Assembly (NCBI RefSeq): GCF_009770985.1
Contig: NZ_WSRW01000002.1
Span: forward strand, 744,001 to 808,000
Direction of reading: 5' to 3'
From: Mucilaginibacter lacusdianchii
Lineage (GTDB): Bacteria; Bacteroidota; Bacteroidia; Sphingobacteriales; Sphingobacteriaceae
Length of the DNA: 64,000 nt
The position numbers were made by a program, and so were the translations under genes. Of the stretch, positions 10,501 to 18,946 are shown piece after piece; the stretch's first letter is position 1, and each line of letters opens with the position of its first letter. The notes beneath the pieces were generated by a model that saw only the letters and a list, made by a program, of their open reading frames with translations, did no database searches and was not told the DNA's origin.

Positions 10501-13153
10501 TTTAGACTGGCCCAACTGGTCGGAACGCTTGCAGCAAAGCAACCCAACCGAGGCCGCCATGCTGTCGTTCACATCCGATAAAAGCAAGTACAACGTAGGT
10601 GAAGAAGCGACCCTTACTATCCCTACAGGCGCCAACGGTCGGGCGCTTATCAGTATTGAAAACGGTAGCCGTGTTATTAAAACCGACTGGATCAATACCG
10701 AAAAAGGCCAAACCCGTTATCGTTTTAAAATAGAAGAAGGCATGGCGCCTAATATTTTTGCAAATGTCACCTTATTACAACGCCATTCGCAAACTGTTAA
10801 TGACTTGCCCATACGTATGTACGGTGCCATACCTATTGATGTAGAAGACCCGGCCACTATACTAAAACCGGTTATCACTATGCCGGACAAAATCAGACCC
10901 GAAAGCCAGTCAGCCATTACCGTTTCTGAAGCATCGGGCAAGGAAATGACTTATACCGTTGCTTTGGTTGACGAAGGCCTGCTTGATCTGACCAACTTCA
11001 AAACGCCCAACCCACATGCTGCCTTTTATGCCAAAGAAGCCTTGGGTGTAAAAACATGGGATTTGTTCGACTATGTAATCGGCGCCTACGGTGGCGGCTT
11101 GGAACGCATCCTAAGCATTGGCGGCGATGGTACGGCCAGTAATAACAAAAACGTATCGGTAAACCGCTTTAAACCGGTAGTGAAGTTTTTAGGTCCTTTC
11201 CATTTAGGTAAAGGCGACAAGCAAACCCACCAGTTTAAATTGCCGCAATACATTGGCTCGGTGCGGGCTATGGTGATTGCCGGCCATGCCGGCGGTTATG
11301 GCTTTGCCGAAAAGGCAGTAGCCGTTAAAAAACCTTTAATGATACTGGCAACCCTGCCGCGCGTACTGGGCCCGTCCGAAAAGGTGCAGTTGCCGGTTAC
11401 GGTATTTGCTATGGAGAATAACATTAAAAACGTAACCGTGCGCGTACAATCCAACGCCTTCAGCAATCCGGGCAGCAGTTACCAAAAAACGGTAGCATTT
11501 GCCAAACCGGGCGACCAACTGGTGACGTTTGATCTGGATGTTAAAGAATTCGTCGGCATAGGCAAAGTAAGGGTAATTGCGCAAAGCGGTAGTGAAACAG
11601 CAGCTTATGATGTTACCCTGAATGTACGCAACCCTAACCCGCCAGTTACCCGCATCATTGAAAAAGAATTGAAACCCGGCGAAACATGGAGCGCTGCCTA
11701 TACCGCTATCGGCATGAATGGCACAAACAAGGCTACGCTCGAAGTATCGGCCATACCGGCGCTCAATCTGTCAAAGCGGTTAAGCTACCTGGTACAATAC
11801 CCGCATGGTTGTGTGGAGCAAACCACATCATCGGCTTTCCCGCAGTTGTATCTAAGCCAATTAATGGATTTATCGCCTCAGCAAAAATCCGAAGTTGACC
11901 GGAATATTAAGTCAACCATAAACCGTTTGAATGGCTTTCAGGTGCCTAACGGCGGTCTGAGCTACTGGCCTGGCGACGGTGAGGCCGATGAGTGGGGAAC
12001 CAATTATGCCGGCCACTTTATGCTGGCTGCACAGGCAAAAGGCTATAATTTACCGGTAGGTTTTGTAGAGCAATGGAAGAAATATCAGAAACAAAAGGCA
12101 CTCACCTGGGCACCCGATTCGCATAGCTTTTATGGTGCCGACCTGATACAGGCCTATCGGCTTTACCTCCTGGCCTTAGCACGGACACCCGAATTAGGTG
12201 CGATGAACCGCCTGAAAGAATTTAAATACCTGAGTGTAGAAGCCCGCTGGCGCTTGGCTGCAGCCTACAAGCTGGCTGGCCAGCCCGAAGTGGGTAACCG
12301 AATGGTAGCAGGTTTACCTACCACCATCAAACCATACAAGCAGTTGATGTATACTTATGGATCAGACCTGCGGGATGAAGCCATGATACTGGAAACGCTC
12401 ACCCTTTTAGGCCAACGGCAAAAAGCGGCGAACATGGTCCGGTTAGTAGCAGCGCGGTTATCGCAGGATAGCTGGTACAGTACACAGACTACCGCCTACT
12501 CGCTGCTTGCCATCGCTCAGTATTGCGGCGAGAACAAGGCGGGCAGCAAATTGCAATTTAATTTGAATGGCAAAACCGCTATTAATTCGGGCTCATACCT
12601 GTGGCAATCGGCCATGGCGGGCAACGGCGGCAAAGCTATATTGCGTAACCAGGGTAAAAACGTATTATATATCCGCTTAATTCAGCAAGGGCAGCCTGCA
12701 GCCGGACAGGATACGGCATCAAGAATTAATCCTGATGTATTGCAGATGGAAGTTAAGTATTACACTTTAGGCGGCAAGCCAATTGACCCGTCTACACTGA
12801 AACAGGGAACGGATTTTGTGGCACAGGTAACACTTAAAAACCCCGGTCAGCGCGGCAGGTATGATAACATGGCGCTTACACAAATATTCCCGTCGGGATG
12901 GGAGATATTGAACACCCGTATGCTGAATAATGACGAAGTGTTTAAATCTTCACCGTCTGATTACCGCGACATTCGTGACGACAGGGTGAATACTTATTTT
13001 AGTATTACGGAACACCAGCAAGCCACGTATTATGTGATGTTAAATGCAGCCTATACTGGGCGCTACTACTTACCGGCAACTTATTGTGAGGCGATGTATG
13101 ATGCATCTATCAATGCGCTGCAAAAAGGCCAGTGGGTTGAAGTAGTGAAGTGA
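7565..13153 (+). CDS. Bacterial alpha-2-macroglobulin family protein with thioester
   Basis: A 1862-residue protein with a single N-terminal membrane segment (about residues 12-33, AAVIALAILAIAFSLFLIF) and no lipobox, so it is probably held in the inner membrane and faces the periplasm. It has the MG-domain architecture of bacterial macroglobulins, with GERGVWRPGDSIFVSFILED as a family signature and the thioester motif GCVEQ at Cys1416-Gln1419, which forms the covalent trap for attacking proteases. An Asp/Glu/Gly/Ser-rich stretch near residues 465-495 looks like a flexible insertion. The pbpC gene follows 26 bp later, an arrangement also found in Proteobacteria, where the pair is thought to guard and repair the envelope after outer-membrane damage. 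Confidence 0.93.
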   Translation: MSPTFSLSPLAKRAAVIALAILAIAFSLFLIFRNKHKNTVNPEFSKYIESYTAGIISRHSSIRIKLANQVQTSHAKNEPVKDGLFDFSPSIKGKAYWVDAQTIEFKPDQELEPEKAYDVDFDLDEITDVPSDFEHFKFSFETLRPDFIVTYNGLQSATNTSLDKMKFTGVIQTADGEDEAKIEKLISVKYPSATPITWQHNDLTRTHEFTINNIKRPNGAGATLQVAYDGKPLNISDKINSTDIEIPAVGDFKVLGIRAVQDQEQYVLVQLSNPIMVGQELNGLTGISNQADPAYTIDGSTIKVYAPERLEGNYTAFVNEGIEDITHKKITKAFTGNVFFENRQPSVEIPGKGVILPDSGRLMMPFEAVNLKAVDVSIIKIYENNVPQYFQSNGFEGAQELRQVGKPVIEKTIRLDADQGLNLNKKNRFMLDIDHLMRTEPGAIYRVIIGFRKEYSVYNCNAGKAASQANEDDEGDGDYSSSGGGDVHDEDDDFWQRYDNYYPEGYNWDERNDPCSQSYYNKQRWATRNIIASNIGLIAKRGTDNSMLIAVTNILDAQPMPNVTLEFLDYQKQVIFKTTSDGDGLAKFDLKRKPYLLVAKNGDERGYLKLDDGSSLPLSRFNVGGEQVQQGLKGFLYGERGVWRPGDSIFVSFILEDKQKTLPPDHPVEFELYNPLGQLYKRITRTSSVDGFYSFHTATATSSPTGNWTAKVKVGGALFEKNIKVETIMPNRLKLDLSFGGQQQLVKGSSTQGNLNARWLFGGIAQNLKAKVDAFVSAQKTAFKHFEDYEFDDPTLAFSTETQTVFDGKLDENGNAPVNADINIEKQAPGQLRANFVVKVFEPGGNFSIQQVTLPYNLYNGYVGIKTPKGSAVNDMLTTGTNHVIDIADVNAQGQLLGGVRDVQVELYKLQWRWWWDETGDELSNFTQDQYNKLVKTESVRLTNGRGKWNLNVDSDAWGRYLIRVKDAQTGHSTGKTVYLDWPNWSERLQQSNPTEAAMLSFTSDKSKYNVGEEATLTIPTGANGRALISIENGSRVIKTDWINTEKGQTRYRFKIEEGMAPNIFANVTLLQRHSQTVNDLPIRMYGAIPIDVEDPATILKPVITMPDKIRPESQSAITVSEASGKEMTYTVALVDEGLLDLTNFKTPNPHAAFYAKEALGVKTWDLFDYVIGAYGGGLERILSIGGDGTASNNKNVSVNRFKPVVKFLGPFHLGKGDKQTHQFKLPQYIGSVRAMVIAGHAGGYGFAEKAVAVKKPLMILATLPRVLGPSEKVQLPVTVFAMENNIKNVTVRVQSNAFSNPGSSYQKTVAFAKPGDQLVTFDLDVKEFVGIGKVRVIAQSGSETAAYDVTLNVRNPNPPVTRIIEKELKPGETWSAAYTAIGMNGTNKATLEVSAIPALNLSKRLSYLVQYPHGCVEQTTSSAFPQLYLSQLMDLSPQQKSEVDRNIKSTINRLNGFQVPNGGLSYWPGDGEADEWGTNYAGHFMLAAQAKGYNLPVGFVEQWKKYQKQKALTWAPDSHSFYGADLIQAYRLYLLALARTPELGAMNRLKEFKYLSVEARWRLAAAYKLAGQPEVGNRMVAGLPTTIKPYKQLMYTYGSDLRDEAMILETLTLLGQRQKAANMVRLVAARLSQDSWYSTQTTAYSLLAIAQYCGENKAGSKLQFNLNGKTAINSGSYLWQSAMAGNGGKAILRNQGKNVLYIRLIQQGQPAAGQDTASRINPDVLQMEVKYYTLGGKPIDPSTLKQGTDFVAQVTLKNPGQRGRYDNMALTQIFPSGWEILNTRMLNNDEVFKSSPSDYRDIRDDRVNTYFSITEHQQATYYVMLNAAYTGRYYLPATYCEAMYDASINALQKGQWVEVVK

Positions 13154-13179
13154 TTTGGAAAGTGTAAGTAGTTCGTAAT

Positions 13180-15558
13180 TTGAGACATTTATTCCGAAAA
13201 CCTAAAATATTAATCTCGGCAGGCCTGCTACTAGCGGGCCTGCTGGCTTTTTGGTTTTGCCTGCCTAAACCGTTGTTTAACAGGCCGACATCATACGTAA
13301 TTGACGATGATCAAGGCCAACTGCTGGGCGCAGCCATTGCTGCTGATGGTCAGTGGCGTTTTCCATATGATGAAACAGTGCCCGAAAAGTTCAAACAGTG
13401 TATTATTGCCTTTGAAGACAAGCGTTTTGAATACCACTGGGGTATCGACCCGCTAGCGTTTGGCAGGGCTGTTCGGCAAAACCTAAAAAAGGGGCACGTT
13501 ACCAGTGGTGGCAGTACCCTTACCATGCAGGTAATACGGATGGCTACTCGTCACAACCGCAATATTTGGAACAAACTGCTGGAAATGATCATGGCCTTGC
13601 GGCTTGAACTAACTTACAGCAAGTCCGAAATATTGGCTTTATATACCAGCAACGCACCGTTTGGCGGCAATGTGATTGGTTTAAATGCGGCATCATGGCG
13701 GTACTACGGGCGCAGTCCAGCCCAACTGTCCTGGGGCGAAATGGCGGCCATGGCCGTATTGCCTAACTCGCCAGCTTTGGTGCATCCTGGTAAGAATCGA
13801 ACCACTCTATTAAGGAAGCGCAACCAGTTGCTGGATAAACTCTGCCTGCAAAAAGTGATTGACCAAAGTACGGCTAACTTGGCCAAATTGGAACCAATGC
13901 CCGATAAGCCCTTACCCCTTCCCCAACTGGCACCTCACCTTCTGGAACGGTTCAAGGCCGAGCATCAAGGCAAGGGCCAGACAGGCTTACGTCTTAAAAC
14001 CACTTTAAAAGCTGAGCTACAGCAGCAAGTAAGTGATATTCTGGAAAGGCATCATCGCATCCTGAGAGCTAATCAAGTTAACAACATCGCCGCTGTAGTA
14101 CTGGATGTAGAAACCGGGGCTGCATTGGCTTACGCCGGAAACATATATCATCCGGAGCAAGCCCAGTTGGAAAGTCATGTAGATGTGGTAAATGCGCCAC
14201 GCAGTCCGGGTAGTACATTAAAGCCATTATTGTATGCTTCTATGCTGCATGATGGATTCATTTTGCCTAACAGCCTTATAGCTGATATTCCGACCCAAAT
14301 TGCAGGCTATCACCCTGAAAATTATGATTTAGGTTATGACGGTGCTGTACCCGCCTCGCGGGCGTTGGCCCGTTCCCTTAATGTACCTGCGGTTAAGATG
14401 CTGCAAAAGTATAAGTACGAACGTTTTTATGATGTACTTAAAAAAGCAGGCATCACCACATTAAATCAACCAGCCGATCATTACGGCTTGTCGCTTATTT
14501 TGGGTGGGAGCGAAAACACGCTCTGGGAACTTACAGGTGCTTACGCCAGTATGGCAAGAGTGCTTAATCATTACAACCAACGTAACGGGTTTTATACTGC
14601 TTCAGATTATCACGCACCAGTTTACCAACCAGTAGCAAATCAAAAATATCAATCAGAAAAGTTTGGCTTGCTGGATGCCGGCTCCATTTACTATACTCTG
14701 CAAGCCATGCAAGAAGTAATGCGCCCCGGCGAAGAGATGCTTTGGCAGCAATTTGGGTCAACCCAACGCGTGGCTTGGAAAACCGGTACCAGTTTTGGCT
14801 TTAGGGATGGTTGGGCCATTGGCATTACCCCCAAATATGTAGTAGGCGTTTGGGTAGGCAACACTACCGGCGAGGGGCGACCGGATTTAACGGGCATTAA
14901 TACAGCTGCCCCTGCCATGTTCGAAATTTTCCGGCTGCTGCCTGTTACCCGCGAATGGTTTGCGGAACCTGCCAAGGCACTGGTAAAAATTAAAGTATGC
15001 CGCGAAAGCGGCTATCGCGCCGGCGAGTATTGTGAACATCCTGACGATACCTGGGTACCGGCACCCGGACTCAAATCACCGGTTTGCCCCTATCACCAGC
15101 TGGTTCACCTGGATGCAAGTCGCCGCTGGCAGGTAAGTGCCGATTGCGAATCGGCCGACCGTATTGTGAATCAAAAATGGTTTGTGCTGCCGCCGTCTAT
15201 AGAGTACTATTATAAAACTAAAAATTACCAATACCATACCCTCCCCCCTTTTCGCAGTGACTGTGCCGTTGCCGACAAGGCCCAGCCTATGGAACTTATT
15301 TATCCCAAAAGTGAAGCTAAGGTATACATACCGATCGAAGCCGACGGTACCCGTGGCAAAATGATTTGCAACGCGGCCCATTCACAGCCGGGCGCCAAAA
15401 TTTTCTGGCATCTTGACGATCAGTATGTTGGCGAAACACATGATTTTCATCAGTTAGCTATCAGCCCGCCTGCTGGTGAGCATGTGTTGACGCTGGTTGA
15501 TAGTGAAGGGAATACGGTTAGGGTGAGGTTTAGGGTTTTGAATAAAGAGAATAAGTAG
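13180..15558 (+). CDS. pbpC: Penicillin-binding protein 1C
   Basis: A 792-residue bifunctional peptidoglycan synthase. After an N-terminal membrane anchor (about residues 9-27) comes a GT51 glycosyltransferase domain with catalytic Glu79 in FEDKRFEYHWG and the GGSTLTMQ motif. The transpeptidase domain has Ser345 in SPGSTLK, SLN and KTGTSFGF, and a C-terminal BiPBP_C-type domain follows (roughly 700-790). The start is TTG at 13180: an in-frame stop lies at 13165-13167, no ATG or GTG falls between, and the protein begins MRHLFRKPK with the expected basic stretch before the anchor. It sits 26 bp after the macroglobulin gene and is presumably co-transcribed and translationally dependent on it. 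Confidence 0.93.
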   Translation: MRHLFRKPKILISAGLLLAGLLAFWFCLPKPLFNRPTSYVIDDDQGQLLGAAIAADGQWRFPYDETVPEKFKQCIIAFEDKRFEYHWGIDPLAFGRAVRQNLKKGHVTSGGSTLTMQVIRMATRHNRNIWNKLLEMIMALRLELTYSKSEILALYTSNAPFGGNVIGLNAASWRYYGRSPAQLSWGEMAAMAVLPNSPALVHPGKNRTTLLRKRNQLLDKLCLQKVIDQSTANLAKLEPMPDKPLPLPQLAPHLLERFKAEHQGKGQTGLRLKTTLKAELQQQVSDILERHHRILRANQVNNIAAVVLDVETGAALAYAGNIYHPEQAQLESHVDVVNAPRSPGSTLKPLLYASMLHDGFILPNSLIADIPTQIAGYHPENYDLGYDGAVPASRALARSLNVPAVKMLQKYKYERFYDVLKKAGITTLNQPADHYGLSLILGGSENTLWELTGAYASMARVLNHYNQRNGFYTASDYHAPVYQPVANQKYQSEKFGLLDAGSIYYTLQAMQEVMRPGEEMLWQQFGSTQRVAWKTGTSFGFRDGWAIGITPKYVVGVWVGNTTGEGRPDLTGINTAAPAMFEIFRLLPVTREWFAEPAKALVKIKVCRESGYRAGEYCEHPDDTWVPAPGLKSPVCPYHQLVHLDASRRWQVSADCESADRIVNQKWFVLPPSIEYYYKTKNYQYHTLPPFRSDCAVADKAQPMELIYPKSEAKVYIPIEADGTRGKMICNAAHSQPGAKIFWHLDDQYVGETHDFHQLAISPPAGEHVLTLVDSEGNTVRVRFRVLNKENK

Positions 15559-16114
15559 AACAATACTCACGTAATTGCGAGACTAGTTGGCGTGATGGCC
15601 CTCGAAGCAATCTTGGAGTTTCTATGTTAGAGTTTGTGCTGTTAGTTTAACTTCCTTTCGTAGCAATTTACTTACTTCGTCTGCTCATTGCCGCAGGGGC
15701 TAGATACTTTTGTCATAGCCACAAAAGTATCCAAAAAGGCCTAGCTCTCGCGATCCCTACCCAACACCGCAGGCAGCCGCTGGCCCGGGCGCGATAGCGG
15801 GCCTCTGCGCTGCTCTTTGCTTTTTCATTCAACATAAAGCACTGTCAGAACTAGCTAAACAAAAAAGAATCGGCATTCAGCTTCTTTCGGTAACTACTGA
15901 CTTAAGTTTATGTACTACCTAAGGTAGAAAGAAGGTGCGGCCGAGAGCTTTTTCTTTGGTTACTTTCTTTTTTGCGGTAAAAAAGAAAGTAACTTCCACA
16001 GGCTGTGGTTGAAACACATCCTTATCCTAACAAGGCACAACAATAACAAAAAGTACTACCCCAAATAAAAATAAACGCCAATAAAAAAGCCCTCTTAAAA
16101 GAAGGCTTAAACAA
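15559..16114. repeat. Gene-free region with hairpins, probable dispersed repeat
   Basis: About 555 bp without a plausible ORF. It contains two perfect inverted repeats: ATACTTTTGT/ACAAAAGTAT with a 7-nt loop (15704-15730), and GTTACTTTCTTTTTT/AAAAAAGAAAGTAAC with a 5-nt loop (15959-15993). Between them lies a GC-rich block (about 15745-15820, GCCGCTGGCCCGGGCGCG) unlike the surrounding AT-rich spacer. From memory, closely similar strings recur between genes in Sphingobacteriaceae genomes, so I read it as a degenerate dispersed intergenic repeat; this needs a genome self-comparison. Confidence 0.5.
16087..16108 (-). terminator. Terminator of the M28 peptidase gene
   Basis: AAGCCCTCTT and AAGAAGGCTT form a stem with one mismatch; read on the minus strand it is followed by a run of T (complement of 16081-16086). 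It begins 7 bp after the gene's stop codon. Confidence 0.55.
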
Positions 16115-17593
16115 TTACTTTTTATCTAAAGCAGGCCTACTCGCCGTTTGTGACACTGACCATCCCGTAGCATACATCCATTTAGACATTTTAGCCAGCT
16201 TCGTAATATCTATACGACTGGGTTCATCTTTAGGTGTATGATAATCAGCATGTAGCAACGTGGTAAAAAAAATGGCTGGAATACCTACTTGCGCATATGG
16301 CAGGTGATCACTGCGGCGGTACCAGCCTTCGGGATGACGGGCATCATCCCACGAAAAATCCACCTTAAAATGTGTCAACTGATCATTGGCCTTCATGGCC
16401 ATGTTTACCAGGTCGGTTGAGTTCTTGTTAGACGTAGTGCCCAGTAAGGCGGCCGAATCTGGCGCATTGCGGCCTATCATGTCGCCATTCAGTACGGCTA
16501 CTATTGATTCTCTAGGCACGGTTGGATGCACGGCATACCAGCGCGATCCCAGTAAGCCCCGCTCTTCGGCACCATGCCATACAAATAAGGCCGAGCGTTT
16601 GCCGGGTTTGGCCGTCCAGGCTCGGGCTATGGCCAGCATGCCTACTGTTACCGAAGCGTTATCATCAGCACCGTTCCAGATAGAATCCTGCCCTACCGGA
16701 TTACCCTCACCGTCATGGTCGTGATGGCCGCTGAATAGTACATATTCGCTTCTTAGTTTGGCATCCGTACCATCGGCTTTAGCAACAACATTTACCGATG
16801 GATATAGATATACCTGCGATTGCAGGTCGGCTTTAGCAGTAACACCAGCTTGCTGCAAGGCGCTCGCCAAATTTGATTTCACCATCAAAACCGGCACTGT
16901 TTGTTGTGGCACGCGCGTAGCTGCTGAAGCAGTATTTAAACCCTCATTTTGATATAACCCATCCTTAAAGTTATTACCTACAAAAGCAATAGCCTTTTCC
17001 ACTTCATCATCGGCCACTAAAATAATGGCAGCTGCGCCATGCCGACGCAGAACCATGCCCTGCTGACGGATGGCTAATGCCGTATAACGATAACCCCACA
17101 AACTCATACCCGGAGCAGGCAGCGGGTTAGGTGCTACAATTTTCATTGCTACTACTTTACCCTGTAAATCTTTAGTAGTATCGGCCATAGAATGAAGCCA
17201 AACCACCGGAGCATCTACGCGACTGTTCACCGGCTGGGCTACCCAGAAATCTTTCCAGAGGGTTAAGTTCTGCCCGTTGAGCTGCAAGGTACTGCGATTA
17301 GTTGTTTGGGTACGGCGAATGTTGAAGAACTGAAAGTAAGTACCATCATCCCCCGCGGGTTTTAAACCAGCTTCTTGTGCTTTTTGAGAGGTCCATACTG
17401 CGGCGCGCAGTTCATCGGGCGTACCGGCACGGCGTCCACGAAAGGCATCACCAGCCAGTTCAAAAATATCTTTCTTTAAATCGGCTTCCTTAATAGCCGA
17501 CAACGCAGGCGGCAACGTTGACGACGTTTTTGCCTGTCCATATGATTGTTGCAGCGCTAGTGCAAAACTTAAAATAGTAAAAATCCTTTTCAT
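16115..17593 (-). CDS. M28-family zinc metallopeptidase (aminopeptidase-like), secreted
   Basis: A 492-residue protein with an N-terminal signal peptide (MKRIFTILSFALALQQSYGQ). The M28 metal-binding set is visible in order: His in SGHHDHDGEG, bridging Asp in WNGADDNASV, the EE pair in WHGAEERGLLG (one Glu is the general base), Asp in NGDMIGRN and His in HADYHTPKDEP. An inserted protease-associated-like segment lies between about residues 130 and 260 (including ALRQ-like and PVLMVKSNLA stretches). It should remove N-terminal residues from peptides in the periplasm or outside the cell. It is a single-gene unit divergent from the sugar epimerase gene. Confidence 0.9.
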   Translation of the reverse strand: MKRIFTILSFALALQQSYGQAKTSSTLPPALSAIKEADLKKDIFELAGDAFRGRRAGTPDELRAAVWTSQKAQEAGLKPAGDDGTYFQFFNIRRTQTTNRSTLQLNGQNLTLWKDFWVAQPVNSRVDAPVVWLHSMADTTKDLQGKVVAMKIVAPNPLPAPGMSLWGYRYTALAIRQQGMVLRRHGAAAIILVADDEVEKAIAFVGNNFKDGLYQNEGLNTASAATRVPQQTVPVLMVKSNLASALQQAGVTAKADLQSQVYLYPSVNVVAKADGTDAKLRSEYVLFSGHHDHDGEGNPVGQDSIWNGADDNASVTVGMLAIARAWTAKPGKRSALFVWHGAEERGLLGSRWYAVHPTVPRESIVAVLNGDMIGRNAPDSAALLGTTSNKNSTDLVNMAMKANDQLTHFKVDFSWDDARHPEGWYRRSDHLPYAQVGIPAIFFTTLLHADYHTPKDEPSRIDITKLAKMSKWMYATGWSVSQTASRPALDKK

Positions 17594-17702
17594 GCGGTAA
17601 ACTTATTGATATCTCTAAAATAGCATTTTCACAGTTATATGCCATTCTTTCACAGTTTCTAACAACATTGTTATACAAAATTGGCTGGTGGCCCGTTAAG
17701 CA

Positions 17703-17731
17703 TTTGATTTCATGAAATTAGTTTACCTTTG
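17703..17731 (+). promoter_or_regulatory. Promoter of the sugar epimerase gene
   Basis: TTTG (17703-17706) and TACCTTTG (17724-17731), 17 bp apart, match the Bacteroidota consensus. The start codon follows 37 bp downstream. Confidence 0.6.
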
Positions 17732-17768
17732 CGGCACACTGTTTTGAGGTAAGCAGCACACCGGATAT

Positions 17769-18824
17769 ATGAAGATATTAGTTACCGGAACCGCCGGTTT
17801 TATTGGTTTTTACGTGGCTCAGCGACTGGCCGAAATGCAGTATGATATTGTAGGTGTAGATAACATTAACAGCTACTATGACACTGCCCTAAAGCACGGC
17901 CGTTTAAAGGCTTCGGGTATTGACGTTGAGCAACTGCAAGACAACCAACCCATACGCAGCACCCAATATCCTAACTACTGCTTTATCAAGCTTGATATAT
18001 CTGATCGTGCGCAGATGGAAAACCTGTTTAAAGCTTACCAGTTTGATGTGGTTTGCCATTTGGCTGCGCAGGCAGGTGTACGGTATTCTATCACCAACCC
18101 ATATGATTATGCACTAAGCAATCTGTCGGGCTTTTTAAATATTTTGGAAGGCTGCCGTAATACTGGTACCATCAAGCATCTTGTATATGCCAGCAGCAGC
18201 AGTGTATACGGACTGAACAGTAATACGCCCTTTTCGGTACACGACAGCGCGGCGCATCCGGTAAGCCTATATGCCGCCAGCAAAAAAAGCAACGAGATGA
18301 TGGCGCACAGCTACAGCCATTTATACAATATCCCCACTACAGGCTTGCGCTTTTTTACAGTTTATGGCCCTTGGGGCCGGCCCGATATGGCTTATTTTAA
18401 GTTTGCGGATGCCATTATACAAGGCAAACCCATTGATGTGTATAACAATGGTGAAATGAAGCGCGATTTTACTTATGTGGACGATATAGTAGAAGGCATT
18501 ATCCGTGTGTTGGATAAACCGGCTACAGCAAACCCTAACTGGGACAGCGCCAACCCCGATCCGGCTACTTCCAGTGCACCTTATCGCATTTATAACATCG
18601 GCAACTCATCGCCGGTAAAACTGATGGATTTTATTGAAGCATTAGAAAATGCTATTGGTAAAAAAGCGGTTAAAAATATGCTGCCTATGCAGGCTGGCGA
18701 CGTATTATCAACCGATGCCGACATGACCGACCTGGAACAGAATTTTCATTACCAACCTCAAACCGATGTGCAATCCGGTATTAATCGTTTTGTAGAATGG
18801 TTCAGAGAATTTTATAGTGTTTAG
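17769..18824 (+). CDS. NAD-dependent UDP-sugar epimerase (UDP-glucuronate 4-epimerase-like)
   Basis: A 351-residue short-chain dehydrogenase/reductase of the extended type. The N-terminal NAD-binding motif GTAGFIG is at residues 7-13, the catalytic Tyr-x3-Lys is in YAASKKS, and a Ser-rich SSSSVYG precedes it. The segment RFFTVYGPWGRPDMAYFKF is characteristic of the UDP-glucuronate 4-epimerase (CapI/LpsL) subgroup, which makes UDP-galacturonate for polysaccharides. Two glycosyltransferase genes follow, which supports a role in surface glycan or lipid modification. The precise sugar is an inference from the subgroup motif. Confidence 0.88.
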   Translation: MKILVTGTAGFIGFYVAQRLAEMQYDIVGVDNINSYYDTALKHGRLKASGIDVEQLQDNQPIRSTQYPNYCFIKLDISDRAQMENLFKAYQFDVVCHLAAQAGVRYSITNPYDYALSNLSGFLNILEGCRNTGTIKHLVYASSSSVYGLNSNTPFSVHDSAAHPVSLYAASKKSNEMMAHSYSHLYNIPTTGLRFFTVYGPWGRPDMAYFKFADAIIQGKPIDVYNNGEMKRDFTYVDDIVEGIIRVLDKPATANPNWDSANPDPATSSAPYRIYNIGNSSPVKLMDFIEALENAIGKKAVKNMLPMQAGDVLSTDADMTDLEQNFHYQPQTDVQSGINRFVEWFREFYSV

Positions 18825-18898
18825 GGTCCCCATATCTTTATTTTATCCCGGTTCTTGATTCTTGACGTTCGTCGCTGAATTCAAACCAACATTTTTTA

Positions 18899-18906
18899 TA
18901 TTTTTG
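18899..18906 (+). promoter_or_regulatory. -7 element upstream of the first glycosyltransferase
   Basis: TATTTTTG fits TAnnTTTG and lies 40 bp before the ATG at 18947. No TTG is found at the right distance upstream, so this is a partial match only. Confidence 0.35.
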
Positions 18907-18946
18907 TCCACTTCAATTAAAGCCTTTTTGGCTTGATGCTTAGTAG

